A stretch of DNA of 64,000 nucleotides, taken from NCBI GenBank assembly GCA_003255025.1, contig QANY01013209.1, positions 496,001 to 560,000 on the forward strand. Reading direction: 5' to 3'. Under the pieces are notes generated by a model. That model saw nothing but the letters and a program-made list of their open reading frames with translations. It was not told the DNA's origin and did not search any database. This DNA is from Datisca glomerata. Taxonomy: Eukaryota; Streptophyta; Magnoliopsida; Cucurbitales; Datiscaceae. Below, one piece after another: positions 1-12,400 of this stretch (its first letter is position 1; every line of letters begins with the position of its first letter). The position numbers were made by a program, and so were the translations under genes.

Positions 1-964
1 ACGAACAATATCACAATAATTGCATTTCACTTTCTTCAAATTATGATAAGTTTCTATCCCATGTTCCCATCCCGGGCCCAATTGGTTTCCAATTGAATTT
101 TTTATTTTACCTTTCTTACTTGAGTTACTTCCACTTGCAGACATTACTAATAGAAAATAAATACAAGCACATAAGGACATCAAATGTGTGGGAAGAGAAA
201 CATTAAGAGGAAAGTAAATACACAAATATTCTATTATGCCCGCTTTATCCAAATTCAGAAAAGTAAATTCTCACTAAAATTCTAATATGCCCACATCACA
301 AATTCAGAAAAGTAGATGCTGACTAATCTCACATACAATTTTGTTCCAGCTTTACAATTTTAGACAATATGCCTTAATAATGACAGGTAAACAATAAATG
401 TATAAAATGAATCAGGAAACTTCATCATGATTTTCTACTTTTGAATTATTCAGGAGAAGAAAAATCCATTAGTCATCTAAATCATAACCTGAAAGATATA
501 CCCAATCAAAGGGACGATTATATCATTTGATAATGCCCAAAAGAAACAATCAATTTATATTTAATTTAAAATGTGTCTATAGTAAGTCAACTCATCCAAA
601 TGATGTGTCAAAATGTACACGTGGCGTTTAAAGACAAACTCATATACTGTCTATGTGGCATGATGAGACTGATGTAAAATTATAGTATAAGGGATGCCCT
701 TAGATCTATAAAGGAGGCGAGCTCATTAATGAATTGTGCATTAAGTGTTGTAACCCGCCTTCGATCTTAGATTAGGACAATGTTATACTATACATACTTG
801 AAGGGTATGACCTCCTTAGGCACCTTGGAAGTACCCATTTCTAGTATGGAAGGGTCAATAGGACCACCCTCGAGGAGACCTAGGGGCGGTTACTCATTGA
901 GCTGCCTTGGGGGAAGCCCATGACGGTTCCCCCTTGAGCCGCCTGAGGGAAGCTTATATAGGAA
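1..964. other. Intergenic AT-rich stretch with an LTR-like piece
   Basis: No gene is seen. Positions 1-540 are low-complexity AT-rich DNA. From about 700 to 960 the base composition changes and the stretch looks like a promoter or LTR fragment: a TATAAAG-like box near 707 is followed by GC-richer sequence with repeated glycine/proline-like blocks (cttgggggaagccc, ccgcctgagggaagc). It ends exactly where homology to the copia LTR begins at about 965. It may be the remnant of another LTR into which, or next to which, the copia element was placed. No second copy of it is present in the window. Confidence 0.4.
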
Positions 965-2000
965 TGATCGATGTGGATTAATATATTTATTAACTTACCG
1001 TTTATACTAAAAATTTAATACACATCAAAACTGATGATCATATGTAGATCAGTCTGAATTCTAAGTAGTCATGAACTCCTATACATGTCTAATGGATCAT
1101 TTGATTCACTCGTTAAGGTTTATTTCTAAAATTGGCTAATGACTTTTGTTTTGGAGACTCAGGCATGGATGGCTGGGAACACGATTTTACAAGATTTGGA
1201 ATCAAAGCTTTCCTAATGGATCGTATATTGGTTTGCTTAAATGTTAATTCTAGAACTCAATAGTTATTAAGCTCAAATTTATAATACGATTATAAATTTA
1301 CCATTTACTAGTGAATTAATATTACTTAAGGATGAAGAGATAATTAGAAGAGTAAAATGAAATGACACATTTATAATTGAGCTCAAATTTATAACACACT
1401 GGTGCCGTAAGTCATCAGTTTCGTGAGGCACTGTGGCTCTTCACAGCACATTACAGTGTCGTGTGGCACTACAGTGTTACTCAATTACAGTGGGTCTTAC
1501 TGCAATGACACATTTGTAATTAATTTATTAATTTGTGTAAATCTCTAAAAATCTGATGAGCCTTGACCTAGAAGATATATATTGATATTATTCTATTGAC
1601 CTCGTGCTGCAACTGCAATCAGTGTGCAATTGTATGATTAAAAGTTAATAAAAAAGCTCTGACCTTTCTTAATTTCTTGGAGTTTTGTCTCACAATGGTC
1701 ATTCTCCAAAATCTCTAGATCTCATGTGTTGAGTACATCTAGAGATAGAAAATGTCGTTGACTTACTCTATGTGCCCACACACGTCCTAGTGTGTCTGAG
1801 GATTGGCTTGGAAGATCTTGGTATAGATCTCGCAGTCTGTTGTTCGCGAGATTACAAGTTCATTGTTTGTAATGACGCTTGGTGGACTACAAGAGGTAAA
1901 ATTCATATCTTTGTATGTATTAGATTTAATGTGATATATAATGGATCTGATCTGAAAAAATATTTTTCAATTAAAAAGTTTTCATTTTTGGGATCTGTGA
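965..2000 (+). repeat. 5' LTR of the copia relic (5' end missing)
   Basis: This repeat matches the right LTR at 5600-6000 and, in reverse, the solo LTR at about 44500-46260. It contains a short tandem GCACT/CAGTG-rich part at about 1400-1500 that is also present in the solo LTR at 45090-45260. The first 370 bp or so of a full LTR are absent. There is also an internal deletion near 1360: the right LTR has about 150 bp there that are not in this copy. Confidence 0.75.
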
Positions 2001-2084
2001 TGATACGATCAATCGACTCGGGACGTGGACTGACGCGGATCGCGATGGCGGCCCAAGCCCGAGCCTTTGTATCTCTCTGAGCTG

Positions 2085-5000
2085 AAAAAGAAAGGAAAAT
2101 GTGATTTACTTATACTTGAAGTTTGTTTAGTGGAATATGATTTGTCATCCTGAATATTAGATTCAGGAGTCACTAAACATGTATGTTCTTCTTTGCATAT
2201 GCTTGATTCGTCAAGGGAGCTGGCAGATGTTGATGTGATAATGAGAGTTGGCAATGATGCTCTCGTGTCAGCAAAATCATTAATGACAACCCGTTTAAGC
2301 TTTGGAAATATTTTTTTTGTTTTCAACAATGTTTATTTTATTCCTGGTTTGTCAATAAATTTGATTTCTTTATCGTGACTATATGAACAATTATTTGATA
2401 TTTCTTTTATTAATAATCAGTTTATTATTCAAATAATGGATTCAATATTTGTCATGTAAAATTTTTGAGCGGAATGTATATGTTTAAACCAACTGAACGT
2501 GCGTTAAATGATTCAGAATTGTTAAAAGTAACAAATCCTAAAAGTAGCAAATCCTAAAAGTAACAAACGACAAATAGTTTCTCATGATGATGACATGTAT
2601 CTATGGTATCATAGGTTGTGAGATATTAATCTAGATAGACTAAACCAGTTAACAAAGCATGGTGCTTTGAGAGAACCAAAAGTTGAGACTTTTTCAGTTT
2701 GTGAATCTTGTATAGAGGATAAAATGACCAAGTGACATTTCTTTGAAAATGGTCAAAGAGCCAAAGAACAACTTGAGCTAGTACATAGTGATGTCTGTGG
2801 ATCGATCAATGTACAAGATAGAGGTGGGTATGAGTATTTTGTCACATTTATTTACGATTACTCTAGATATGGTTATACTTACCTAATGCATAGAAAGCCT
2901 GAAATTTTTAGAAAGTTTAAAGACTTCAAAGCCGAAGCTGGAAAGTAATTAGGTAAATCTTTGAAAACACTTCAATCAGAATGAAATAGTGAATACTTGG
3001 ATTCAGAATTCAAGGATTACATGCTGGAGTATGACATTTTATCTTAACTCACATCACCTGGATCGCCACAGCAAAATGGTGTTTCAGAAAGGAGAAACTG
3101 AATCCTATTGGATATGGTTAGGTTGATGTTAAGCTGCTCATCACCACCACTCACATTCTGAAGATATACACTTCAAACGGCAACTTACATTTCGAATGTA
3201 GCGTCTTCTAAGTTTGTAAGCATTACACCTTTAGAATATGGAATGGCTCCAAACCTAGTTTATGATAGTTCCGTATATGGGGGTGTCCATCTCACATTCT
3301 TAAACCCAAGACTGGAAAGTTAGACTCAAGGTCTGAAGTGTGTATATTTGTTGGCTATGCTCCAGAAACAATAGGTGGTTACTTTTATAGTCACAATGAT
3401 CAAAATGTGTTTGTATCGACAAATGCCACTTTCCTTGAACACGACTATATGAAAAACTACAAATCTCATAGCAAAGTAGTTCTCGAAGAATTAACATCCG
3501 ATGAGATAAGACCACATTCATCATTAACTGATAAACGACAAACCACAGAAATCATTGTTCATGTTCAGGAAACCCTGGTGCAATGCGTAGTGGGAGGGTT
3601 GCAAGACAACATATTCGCTATGAACTAGAGACATATGTCCTAGTGTCTGACACTGATAAATGACAATCCATTAAACTTTAAAGAGGTGATGGAGGATCCT
3701 GAAAATGAAAAATGACAAGATGCCATGAACTAAGAAATGGAATCGAAATATTCAAAATTTTTATGGGAACTTATAGATCCACCTGAAGATGGCAGGCTCA
3801 TTGGATGCAAATGGATCTTCAAGAAGAAAGAAGTTGTAGATGGCAAAGTAGAGACTTTCAAGCACGACTAGTAGCCAAAAGCTATACACAAAAAGAATGA
3901 GTCGATTATGAAAAAACATTCTCTCCCGTTGCCATGCTAAAATCAATTCGCATCCTTTTATTCATAACCGCTAGTTTAGACTATGAAAAATAGCAAATGG
4001 ATGTCAAGATAGCTTTTTTGAATGACTCTCTTGAAGAAAGCATATATATGATGCAACTAGAAGGGTTCATGAAAAATGGGCAAGATCATAAAATATGTAA
4101 GTTGCTTAAATCCATTTATGGATTAAAGCAAACATCTACTTGAAATCTTACATTTGATGAAATTATTAAATCATATGGCTTTAAGCAAAATGTTGACGAA
4201 ACCTGTGTTTATAAAGACATCAAAGATACGATAGTGATTTTCTTAGCTCTTTACGTAGACGATATTCTACTCATTGGGAATGCTGTAGAAACTTTATCAG
4301 AAGTAAATAAGTGAAGTGGTTAGTTGAGAAATTCCAAATAAAAGATTTGGGAGAGGCGAGCTGTGTTCTAGGTATCCAAATCCTAAAAGATTGACAGAAC
4401 AAGCTCTTGGCACTTTCTTAGGCATCTTATATTGATAAGGTGCTGGAAAGATTCTTTATGAAAAATTTCAAGAAATGTCAACGACCAATCAGACATGGAA
4501 TTGTCATTTTCTAGGAGTAGTGTCCTAGATACCTTAGGAGCCAGAGGATATGAGAAATGTTCCTTGTGATTCAGTTGTTGGTAGTCTCATGTATGCAATA
4601 TTGTGTATGAGACCAGACATCTGTTATGCAGTAAGAATTGTCAATCGTTATTTACCAAATCCTAGTTTAGAACATTGGATTGTATGTAAAACACATTCTC
4701 AAGTATCTTCGGAGAACGAGAAATTATATGCTTGTTTATTCAGGTGGAGACTTAAACTCTACTGGATATATTGATTCTGATTTTCAATCAGATAGGGACA
4801 GTCGAAAGTCGACATCTAGAATAGTATTCACCCTAGGTGGAGGAGTTGTAGTCTGGAGATTTATTAAACAATCTAGTATTGCAGATTCCATTATGAAAGC
4901 CGAATATATTGCGGCTTGTGAAGTTGCAAAAGAAGCGGTATGGCTTAGAAAGTTCTATACTAATATGGAAGTAATTTCAGATATGGACAAGCCACTGGTC

Positions 5001-5265
5001 ATGTACAGTGACAACAGTGGGGTGGTAGCTAATTCCAAAGAACAAAGGGAGACACAAGAGAGGCAAGCACATTAACAGGAAATATCATCTTGTAAGAGAG
5101 ATCGTGCATCGATGAAATGTGATTGTTATGAAGATAACGTCATATCATAACCTGACTGATCCTTTTATCAAGACACTTCCTATGAAGTCATTTGAGGGTT
5201 ATGTGCAAAATACGATGTTAAGAGAAATGCCACATTTACTTTAGGGTAAGCGGACATAACGCCCT
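2085..5265 (+). pseudogene. Copia gag-pol polyprotein relic
   Basis: Translation across frames gives the copia domains in order. A protease/pre-integrase part lies near 2190-2380 (ending YFIPGLSINLISLS). The GAG-pre-integrase and integrase follow at about 2600-3640, with LVHSDVCG, FVTFIYDYSRYGY, SPGSPQQNGVSERRN and the downstream FVGYAPET. Reverse transcriptase lies at about 3770-4650, with GCKWIFKKK, MDVKIAFLN, IYGLKQ and the catalytic YVDD at 4252-4263. RNase H lies at about 4680-5075, with DSDFQSDRDSRKSTS, KAEYIAACEVAKEAVWLRKF and the YSDNSG block, followed by a KHINRKYHLVREIV-like tail to 5150. Many in-frame stops (such as 2734, 2947, 3990) and frameshifts rule out function. Confidence 0.85.
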
Positions 5266-6161
5266 CAAAACATATGTTTAGACACTTTTAATTTGAAATT
5301 AATTAAATTATATTTTTCTTATAATTATTATTTTAAATTATTGTTGAATAATTTATATATAAATATCTAAAAATTTCATATTCATTAATGAAACTATGAT
5401 CTTGTATAACTACGGGAGGATAAAGATCAAAGATAATAAATAAAATAGTCCGTAACATATTAAAGTATGAAATCTTTAATGAATGGTTGCTAGTACGGTT
5501 CACTAAGCATTATGAATGCATGTGATCTAGATCCGGATCATTGATGTGGATAGACATCTTAGTGAATGTACTTTATATAATTAGATTATATAGGACATGA
5601 CCGATGTGGATTAATATCTTCATTAACTTATCGTTTATCATAAAGATTTAATACACATCAAAACTGATGATCATATGCATATCAGTCTGACTCCTGAGTA
5701 GTCATGAACTCTTATGCATGTTTATTGGATCCTTTGATTCACTCGTTAAGATTTGTTTGTAAAACAAGCTAATGACTTTTATTTTGGAGATTCAATGACA
5801 TGGATGACTGTGAATATGATCTTCAATATTTAGAATCAAAGCTTTGCTAACGGATAATATATTGGTTCATTTAAGTGTTAATTCTGAAACTGAATGGTTA
5901 TTGAGTTTAAATTTATAATACGATTATAAAATGATTATTCACAAGTGAATTAATGGTACTTAATGATTAAAAGATAATTAGGAGGGCAAAACGATAATTT
6001 TGACCAATTTTAATTTACGAACTAATAATTGGATGACAGAATTATATGAAGTGATTATATCAATGAATTATATGAAAATACTTTATAAATATATTCTATA
6101 ATTATTAACAATATAATTTCATATTTATAATAAAATAATAATTAAATTAATAAATAAGTTT
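5265..6161 (+). repeat. 3' LTR of the copia relic (3' end missing)
   Basis: Homology to the reversed solo LTR begins at the block ccctcaaaacat (5261-5272) and continues through the Mg/hairpin-free AT-rich U3 to aaataag at about 6161, where it stops abruptly. Roughly 1.1 kb of LTR present in the solo copy is missing. A purine run (ttagggtaag, 5240-5250) just upstream is the probable polypurine tract. The breakpoint lies only about 290 bp upstream of the start codon of the next gene. Confidence 0.75.
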
Positions 6162-6451
6162 AACTATGTCTGATAATGTACCTTTTTTAAAAAAGTGTTT
6201 CGAGAGATCCACGTGTCACACCCTATTTTCCATGTTCTGTTTTTTGCTCATTTTTCTTCGTCATTTTTGGTTTATCTCATTTCAACTTTTTTTTTTTTGG
6301 GAGTTTTTCTTGAATCCTATTTGCCAAACAAAAGTCAACAGAAACAGAAACAGAAACGGTGAGGAATTGAGAATGTGAATTGGCGTCGTTTTGAGCACGA
6401 AGCCAAGGAGAGAAAAGAGAAGATACAGAACGTAGAGAGAGAGAGGGGACA
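6162..6451 (+). promoter_or_regulatory. Probable promoter and 5' leader of the CinA-like/nucleotidylyltransferase gene
   Basis: This is the only DNA between the copia LTR breakpoint and the first ATG. There is no clear TATA box. The distal part is T-rich pyrimidine DNA (6240-6310). The proximal leader, 6410-6450, is purine-rich with several GAGA repeats, typical of TATA-less plant housekeeping genes. An ACGTG core occurs at about 6211. The assignment is by position only. Confidence 0.4.
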
Positions 6452-9400
6452 ATGACGGACGTCTGGCTCAGAGCTACTGTAGATTCTATTCACGCTACTC
6501 CTACTCAGGCTGTTCTTTATCTATCTGGCGGTGCCTCTCAGGTTCCTCTCTCTCTCTCTCTCTCTCCCCCATCTTCCTCTGCACAAACTCATCGCCAATT
6601 ATTTGGAAGTTTAATTATTTCATTTCATGATACCTGGTAATAATCAGACTCTAGGTTGGTTACTTTCAGCTCCTGGAGCTTCAAACACAGTCCTTGAAGC
6701 TGTGGTCCCGTACTCCAGGATGTCATTGATCCAATTGCTCGGCAAGGTTAAACTAGTTTTTTTCTTTAATGTCAATTTATTGAGCGTGTTTCAGCTATTT
6801 TGAGTTCAGGTACTTCAATTTCCTCGCTGCAGATTCCCGCTCAATTTTGCAGTCAGCAGACCACAGAGGAAATGGCTTTGTCGGCCTACAATCGTGCTCT
6901 CAAGCTCTCAAGACCAGGTCTGTAATAGTTTGGGTCAATATGGTTGCCTTTTCCTTTACACTGATAAATATATTTTCTTTTACATGGTTGGCTTGTTTTT
7001 GTCTTCTGAAGATTGTCTTTTAACTGTTCTGTGAAGATTGTTCAATCGTCTATTTCCGTTCTATTATGGCAAGGTTTATGTTTCTTGCGACGTTGAATGG
7101 ACCTATTCTGAGTGATTAATTTAAATTTAACTCTGGTTTCAAGTTTGGACAAAGTATTGAGTTTCTGATATGGAGCTGGAAACCTGAAAGTTTGACGTAT
7201 TTTAGTCTCCAAAAAAATTTGTGTCCATTTTTTTGTTAATAAATTTGCGCAGTCATTCCAATTGGTGCCAGAAGTGCTTGAGACATCCTAGTTCACTTAT
7301 TTGGGTATCAAATAAGTATTTTGACTTTGTCATTTCTAACATCATAATCTAATAAGATCTCTACTTATGTGATAAACAGGATCGGGTGTTGTTGGTGTGG
7401 GATTTACTGGTTCTTTGGCTACCACTCATGCAAAACATGGGGACCACAGGTAGTGTTGATCAAATGTTTTCATGACTTGGAGATAGACTGACTTTGAACA
7501 TACATCCTTGGACATCACCTTCTTTCTCTTTCCCCTAGGATGATTGGTATTGGAATGCTAGATGGGCTAGGGATTTTGGTTGCTAGAACTTCAACGAATT
7601 ATGGATAGATTTAAACACGGTTTTGTTTGGAGGTGTCATGATGAGGAATTTTATTATTTTATCAAGATCGAGGGCGCTACTATGAGATTAAAAAGTACGC
7701 TGCTGACCTATACGTATGTCTCCACAAGGAATACTGAGCGACACATTGCATTCTTTGTATATATTTCCTACTTTTAAGAGAAGACTTGGTAATTACAAGG
7801 CTGTGAGTAAAATTCTCAACATACAATGTATAAAACCCCTTCAAAGCATCAGCAAAAAACTAGCAATACTTTGGCCGAGAAAAAAAACTAGCAATACCAC
7901 ATCCATATGGAACTAGAAATGCTTCATCCACATGGTTACCGACTCCAAAAGTTAATGTAATTCCATCTTTATCGTCCACGCCGTAAGGACTATTTTGTTC
8001 CTTCTCATTTCCACTGGGCAATAGTTCGTCCACATGGAACTCGCAAGTTCCACTGTTTTCGGCACGATACAGGACTGCGACAAATGCTCAAGTCACTTAA
8101 AATACACTTACACTAGAGTCCTCTACCTTCTCACACATAAAGTATCTATATGCAATAGAAATATCCCTTCTTTTCAGGTTATAACTTATATGTAGTAAGA
8201 ATTGCAAGTCACTGTCCCGAGGGAAAAGACACCTTTAGTGGGTGCTTTAATCTTCTAAATTTTTCTTCCATGAGAAAGTGTTCTCAACTGAGTCTTCCAA
8301 TCTTACACAAAAAGATACAACCCGAAGATAACCTACGAGGAGAATGAGTCCACTGAATCTCATCCACCCTCCTAGTAAGATTTTAGCGTCATGAACTGTC
8401 CTTAAGAGGAGCTTCATACTCTCCAACTGTTAGTCATTCAAGTATCTCAACAGTTGAATACGCCATGTTTCTTTCCCAGTAGAGATGGTTTTAGTCTTTA
8501 TTTTCTCATGCATTTTCTAACAGGACTACTTTGTCCAAGTTAAAGTGAATCTGTCAATGTCTCGAAGAAAAAAAAAAGGATAATCTGTCATTGCCTCAAA
8601 AATTTCCGGCCACTATAAGGTGCTATCCTTGTGTCAGACAGGGATAAGGTAGAGACTGGAGAGCAGTATAAGCTCAGTTTTAGTGAGAGGAAACGTGTTT
8701 TATGAGATTACTTTCTCTAGTTCAATGATAGGCATTGTAGTATGCACTTCACTTTATTTCTCTACTTTTGAATTTTTCTACCACCCTTTCATTCTTTTAT
8801 GAAGTGCTTTTTTATGTGTAGGGTTCATTTGTCAACAAGGACATCTGACCGATTTTGGCAATCTACAGTTACTCTGACAAAGGTAGATTTTCGTTTTTTT
8901 TTTCACTAGTTCATTTGACCATTGGGATCGAGCAGTGTGTACACAACATGTTACTGGTTTAATTAGGGTTTACGAACTCGAGAGCAAGAAGATTTCCTCT
9001 CAAGTCGACTTTTGCTTAAGGTATGTCCTACATCTAGATGGTTTTTATCAGCTCCTATGTTGTTTAGAGCTTGAATATACACTTCAGTTGCTTTAGTTGA
9101 GTTGTGTTCTTCATATATTCAAGGAAGCTGGATATTCATAGTAAATGGGTAACTGTGAATAAGATGTTTCATTCCATTCTTAAAATAGTTATTTCTTAAG
9201 AGACTTTCAGACTTGAGATTTTAATAGGATTCTTATCACACCATATACCTTCTTATAAAGGCTTATATTGGTTTCAGGCAATAGCAAATGCATGCAAAGT
9301 TCCTGGAGCGTTCGTTTCAGATTTGGCTGAGACTGATGAATCCAATGAATACGAAAAGCAGTTTGATGAAGATCAAGAACTAGAGCAACTTCTTAATGGG

Positions 9401-12400
9401 GAAGTATGCTTTAAGCTTTATCCATTTTCAAGTGGTATAATGAATTTTAAAGTTGAATTAATTTCATTTATGAAGGCGCCGCCCTCAATGACTTATTTCC
9501 ACTTTTCATCATTAACTGTTATGCAGATACAGATACGTCGAATGCAGAACGGAAAGTTATACTCCCTGGTTCTTTTAATCCTTTACACAATGGTCACATC
9601 AAGCTTCTGGAAGTCGCCACTAGGTACATGGATTTGTTGTTAGATATGTTGTTTTGAAGACCATGACACACTTTTAGACATTTTGGTTGTTGAAAACTAG
9701 ATATGCCTTCTTAAGCAATTTACAACATGAGATGCAGAAACTGATCCATACAAAATCTTGACTTAGAAAGTTAGTACGTGTTTGTTACATTGACTGTGCT
9801 CTTTGGTAGTCTAAAACAACTTATTTATGATACTAGCTAGTAAGGAGGAAGAAGATAGAGTTTGTTGGGGAATTTCTTTTTGATTTTTCAGTGGATCCCC
9901 TACTGACGTCAACAATGTCCCAAATCCAAATCAAGTAGTTCACATCATGCATATCTTTTGTTCCTCCCTATATTACACCGCTGATATTTTGCTTTTGCTG
10001 TGTTATATGTGAGGTATTGCTGTTTGTTTACTAGCAGATATAAGTCTTAAAGCAAATTGGTTGGTGCTGATAAATTGTACCCTCACCAGTTGGGGATATT
10101 GTTTCCTGGTTTGTATTCATAAGAAAGAAAAGATTGTTTCTTGGTTGATATATTTTTGGAACTCCTTCCATATTACAGATTAGATTATGGATGACTTTAA
10201 CTTTATTTGGTACAATTGAGAGTAGATCTGCATGACCTTTCCTCCTCAAAAACCCAAAGGAGAAAAAGTTGGAGAAAAAGAATAAAAACTATTCAAATTT
10301 TCAATATAAGATCAATTAATCACCAAAATTGACGTTTAGCGATATTCTGTGGACGACATTATGTGCTAGCCTTTTTCGTCAACTTTCATATTAGGCAATA
10401 TGTAGCTCAATTTGAAAATGGATAAGATGTACTTCTAAAGTTAGCTGAGCTCTGGTGAAGCAACTCATACTGCTATATATTGATTCTTTCTATGTTTTAG
10501 TTGGTCATTTGATTGAACTCCGTTGTAGCATTATTTGTTAGTCTTTCAAGCACTTCTCTACCGCAATGTTTTAAAAGGCGTTTGAGGCGTCCACCTTGAG
10601 GCACGCCTCAAGGCGAGGCGCCCCTTGACCAAACTGAGGCTTATGCCTCTGTAGTAGCTAACAGAGGCTTACGCCTCTGTGGTTTGAGGCGTACCCCAAT
10701 GAGGCTTACGCCTCAAGGCTATTGAGGCGTACTCCTCAAATTTGTATAAGAGTCATGGGTTTTTTTACACCCTCACTTGCAATATTTTGGTTTTACCAAG
10801 AGCAAAAAATGAAAGAAAAAGCGAGAAGCAAGAAATAGCTGGCCCACAAGTACTACTTTCCTTCTATTCTCCTCCTTTCTTTTTCTTCTTCTAGATTCAT
10901 TTGCTCCTTAGTTTCTGAAGGTCCTGTTTTTCTTCTTCTTCTACTCTTTTTGTTTTGTTTTCTAAATTCCAGTTTCTAAGCTCTATGACCACAGACAAAG
11001 CATTTGCTTAGTGGGATTCTTTTATTCATGTGTTTTTATTGGATTATTTTTTTACCAGGTGTTGTTTGTCTAAATTACGTGCATGCTGCCACGTGTTACC
11101 TAAGTGGTCCACCAACATTTTTCATTATTTGTCCACCCAAGTCTTGCATTTTTTCACTTTTCATTTCCAATGGCTCCAGAATTCTAGATTTTGTTTTTTT
11201 TTCTTTATTTGTTTTCATTAATTCCGTGGTTTGTGTTGTTTTCTACTTTAGTTTGAGGCTTACGCCTCGTTACGCCTCGGCTCATAAAAGAAAAACGTCT
11301 CGAGGCGGCTTTAAGCCTTTTAAAACATTGCTCTACCGTATCTCTTTACATAGACCTTATATTCACTGAATGAAATGATTCATAGTTTACCTGTGCTTTT
11401 ATAATATACAATGCTTCTCACCCATCTTCCATTTTTCTGCAGCATCTGTGGGGGTGGATATCCATGCTTTGAAATATCAGCAGTGAATGCAGATAAACCT
11501 CCACTATCTGTGTCACAAATTAAAGATCGTGTCAAGCAATTCAATAAAGTTGGTGAGGCTTGTTCCTCAGATTGTTTCTTCAGTTAAATTCGTATATAAA
11601 GTGGATTTCAACAGTAAATGTTAGGGCTTATAGAACTGCAACGACGTAGATTTTGATCAATTTTTACAAGTAATTTACAAAAAGGAAAGCATTTCCCAAT
11701 CTAGTTTCTGCACAATTAGTACCATCAAAGATTCTCAAATTTCTTTCTTTCCAAACAGTTCCAAATTACCTCAGAGAATTAAATTCCTACGTTTAGTGGT
11801 GGTTAGAAGGGAGCCTGCTCCTCTCCACCTTAAAAAAACTCATCAATCGAACCAGGCATGTAGCCAAAAGTACCTTAGTTGTTAAACATCCAATTTCATA
11901 AGGATGCAGAAGGGAGCAATGAAAAACGTGACCGGTAGATTTCCTACTCTCTCCAAAGGGCAACATCTGTTGGTAAGTGGAGCCTTCATATTTTGTATCT
12001 TGTCCACGGTCAAATTGCTATTTTAAGCTTATTTCATGCTGTCTTGGACGTGCTCTCTGCCTGCATCCTTTTGGGATGGATCATTACTTGTTTCTTTTTT
12101 TTTTGGTGGTTGGTTTAAGGAGGAAGGGGCTATTGGTGATCAGAGCTCTTGCATTGTGGCTCTTGTTGCTTTTCTTGTTGAAATGTCAAATTAGTTGTTG
12201 CGTCAGTTTTCCATTTCTTGGGTTTTTTTTTTGCATCTTTCTGGTCATGCAAAGTGAATCATTAGTTTCAAATATTCTTCACTTATTATGGGCTTCGTTT
12301 AAATGGCAGGGAAGACGGTAATTGTATCCAATCAGCCTTATTTTTATAAGAAAGCCGAACTTTTTCCGGGTAGTGCTTTTGTAATTGGCGCTGACACAGC

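Larger units (their letters stand above)
965..6161 (+). mobile_element. Degenerate Ty1/copia LTR retrotransposon, truncated in both LTRs
   Basis: Two direct repeats flank a copia-type gag-pol relic. The left LTR covers about 965-2000 and the right LTR about 5265-6161. They share long blocks, for example the stretch around 1010-1140 matches 5640-5760. Comparison with the related solo LTR at 44432-46632 shows what is missing: the left LTR lacks roughly its first 370 bp and the right LTR lacks roughly its last 1.1 kb. The two LTRs have diverged strongly and no target duplication survives, so the insertion is old. The order PR-INT-RT-RH, with integrase before reverse transcriptase, makes it copia rather than gypsy. 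Confidence 0.85.

Noticed and set aside
9323..9643. Continuous frame through exon 7 into exon 8 ending RRMQNGKLYSLV
   Set aside because: Unspliced reading gives the wrong frame in exon 8. Splicing at 9434/9527 restores DTDTSNAERKVILPGSFNPL, which carries the conserved HxGH motif.
11004..11369. Plus-strand frame of 121 codons
   Set aside because: It spans the hAT-type MITE and intron 8; hydrophobic content reflects T-rich DNA.
11977..12321. Plus-strand frame of 114 codons ending at an exon
   Set aside because: It lies in intron 9 of the nucleotidylyltransferase gene; its last codons run in another frame than exon 10.
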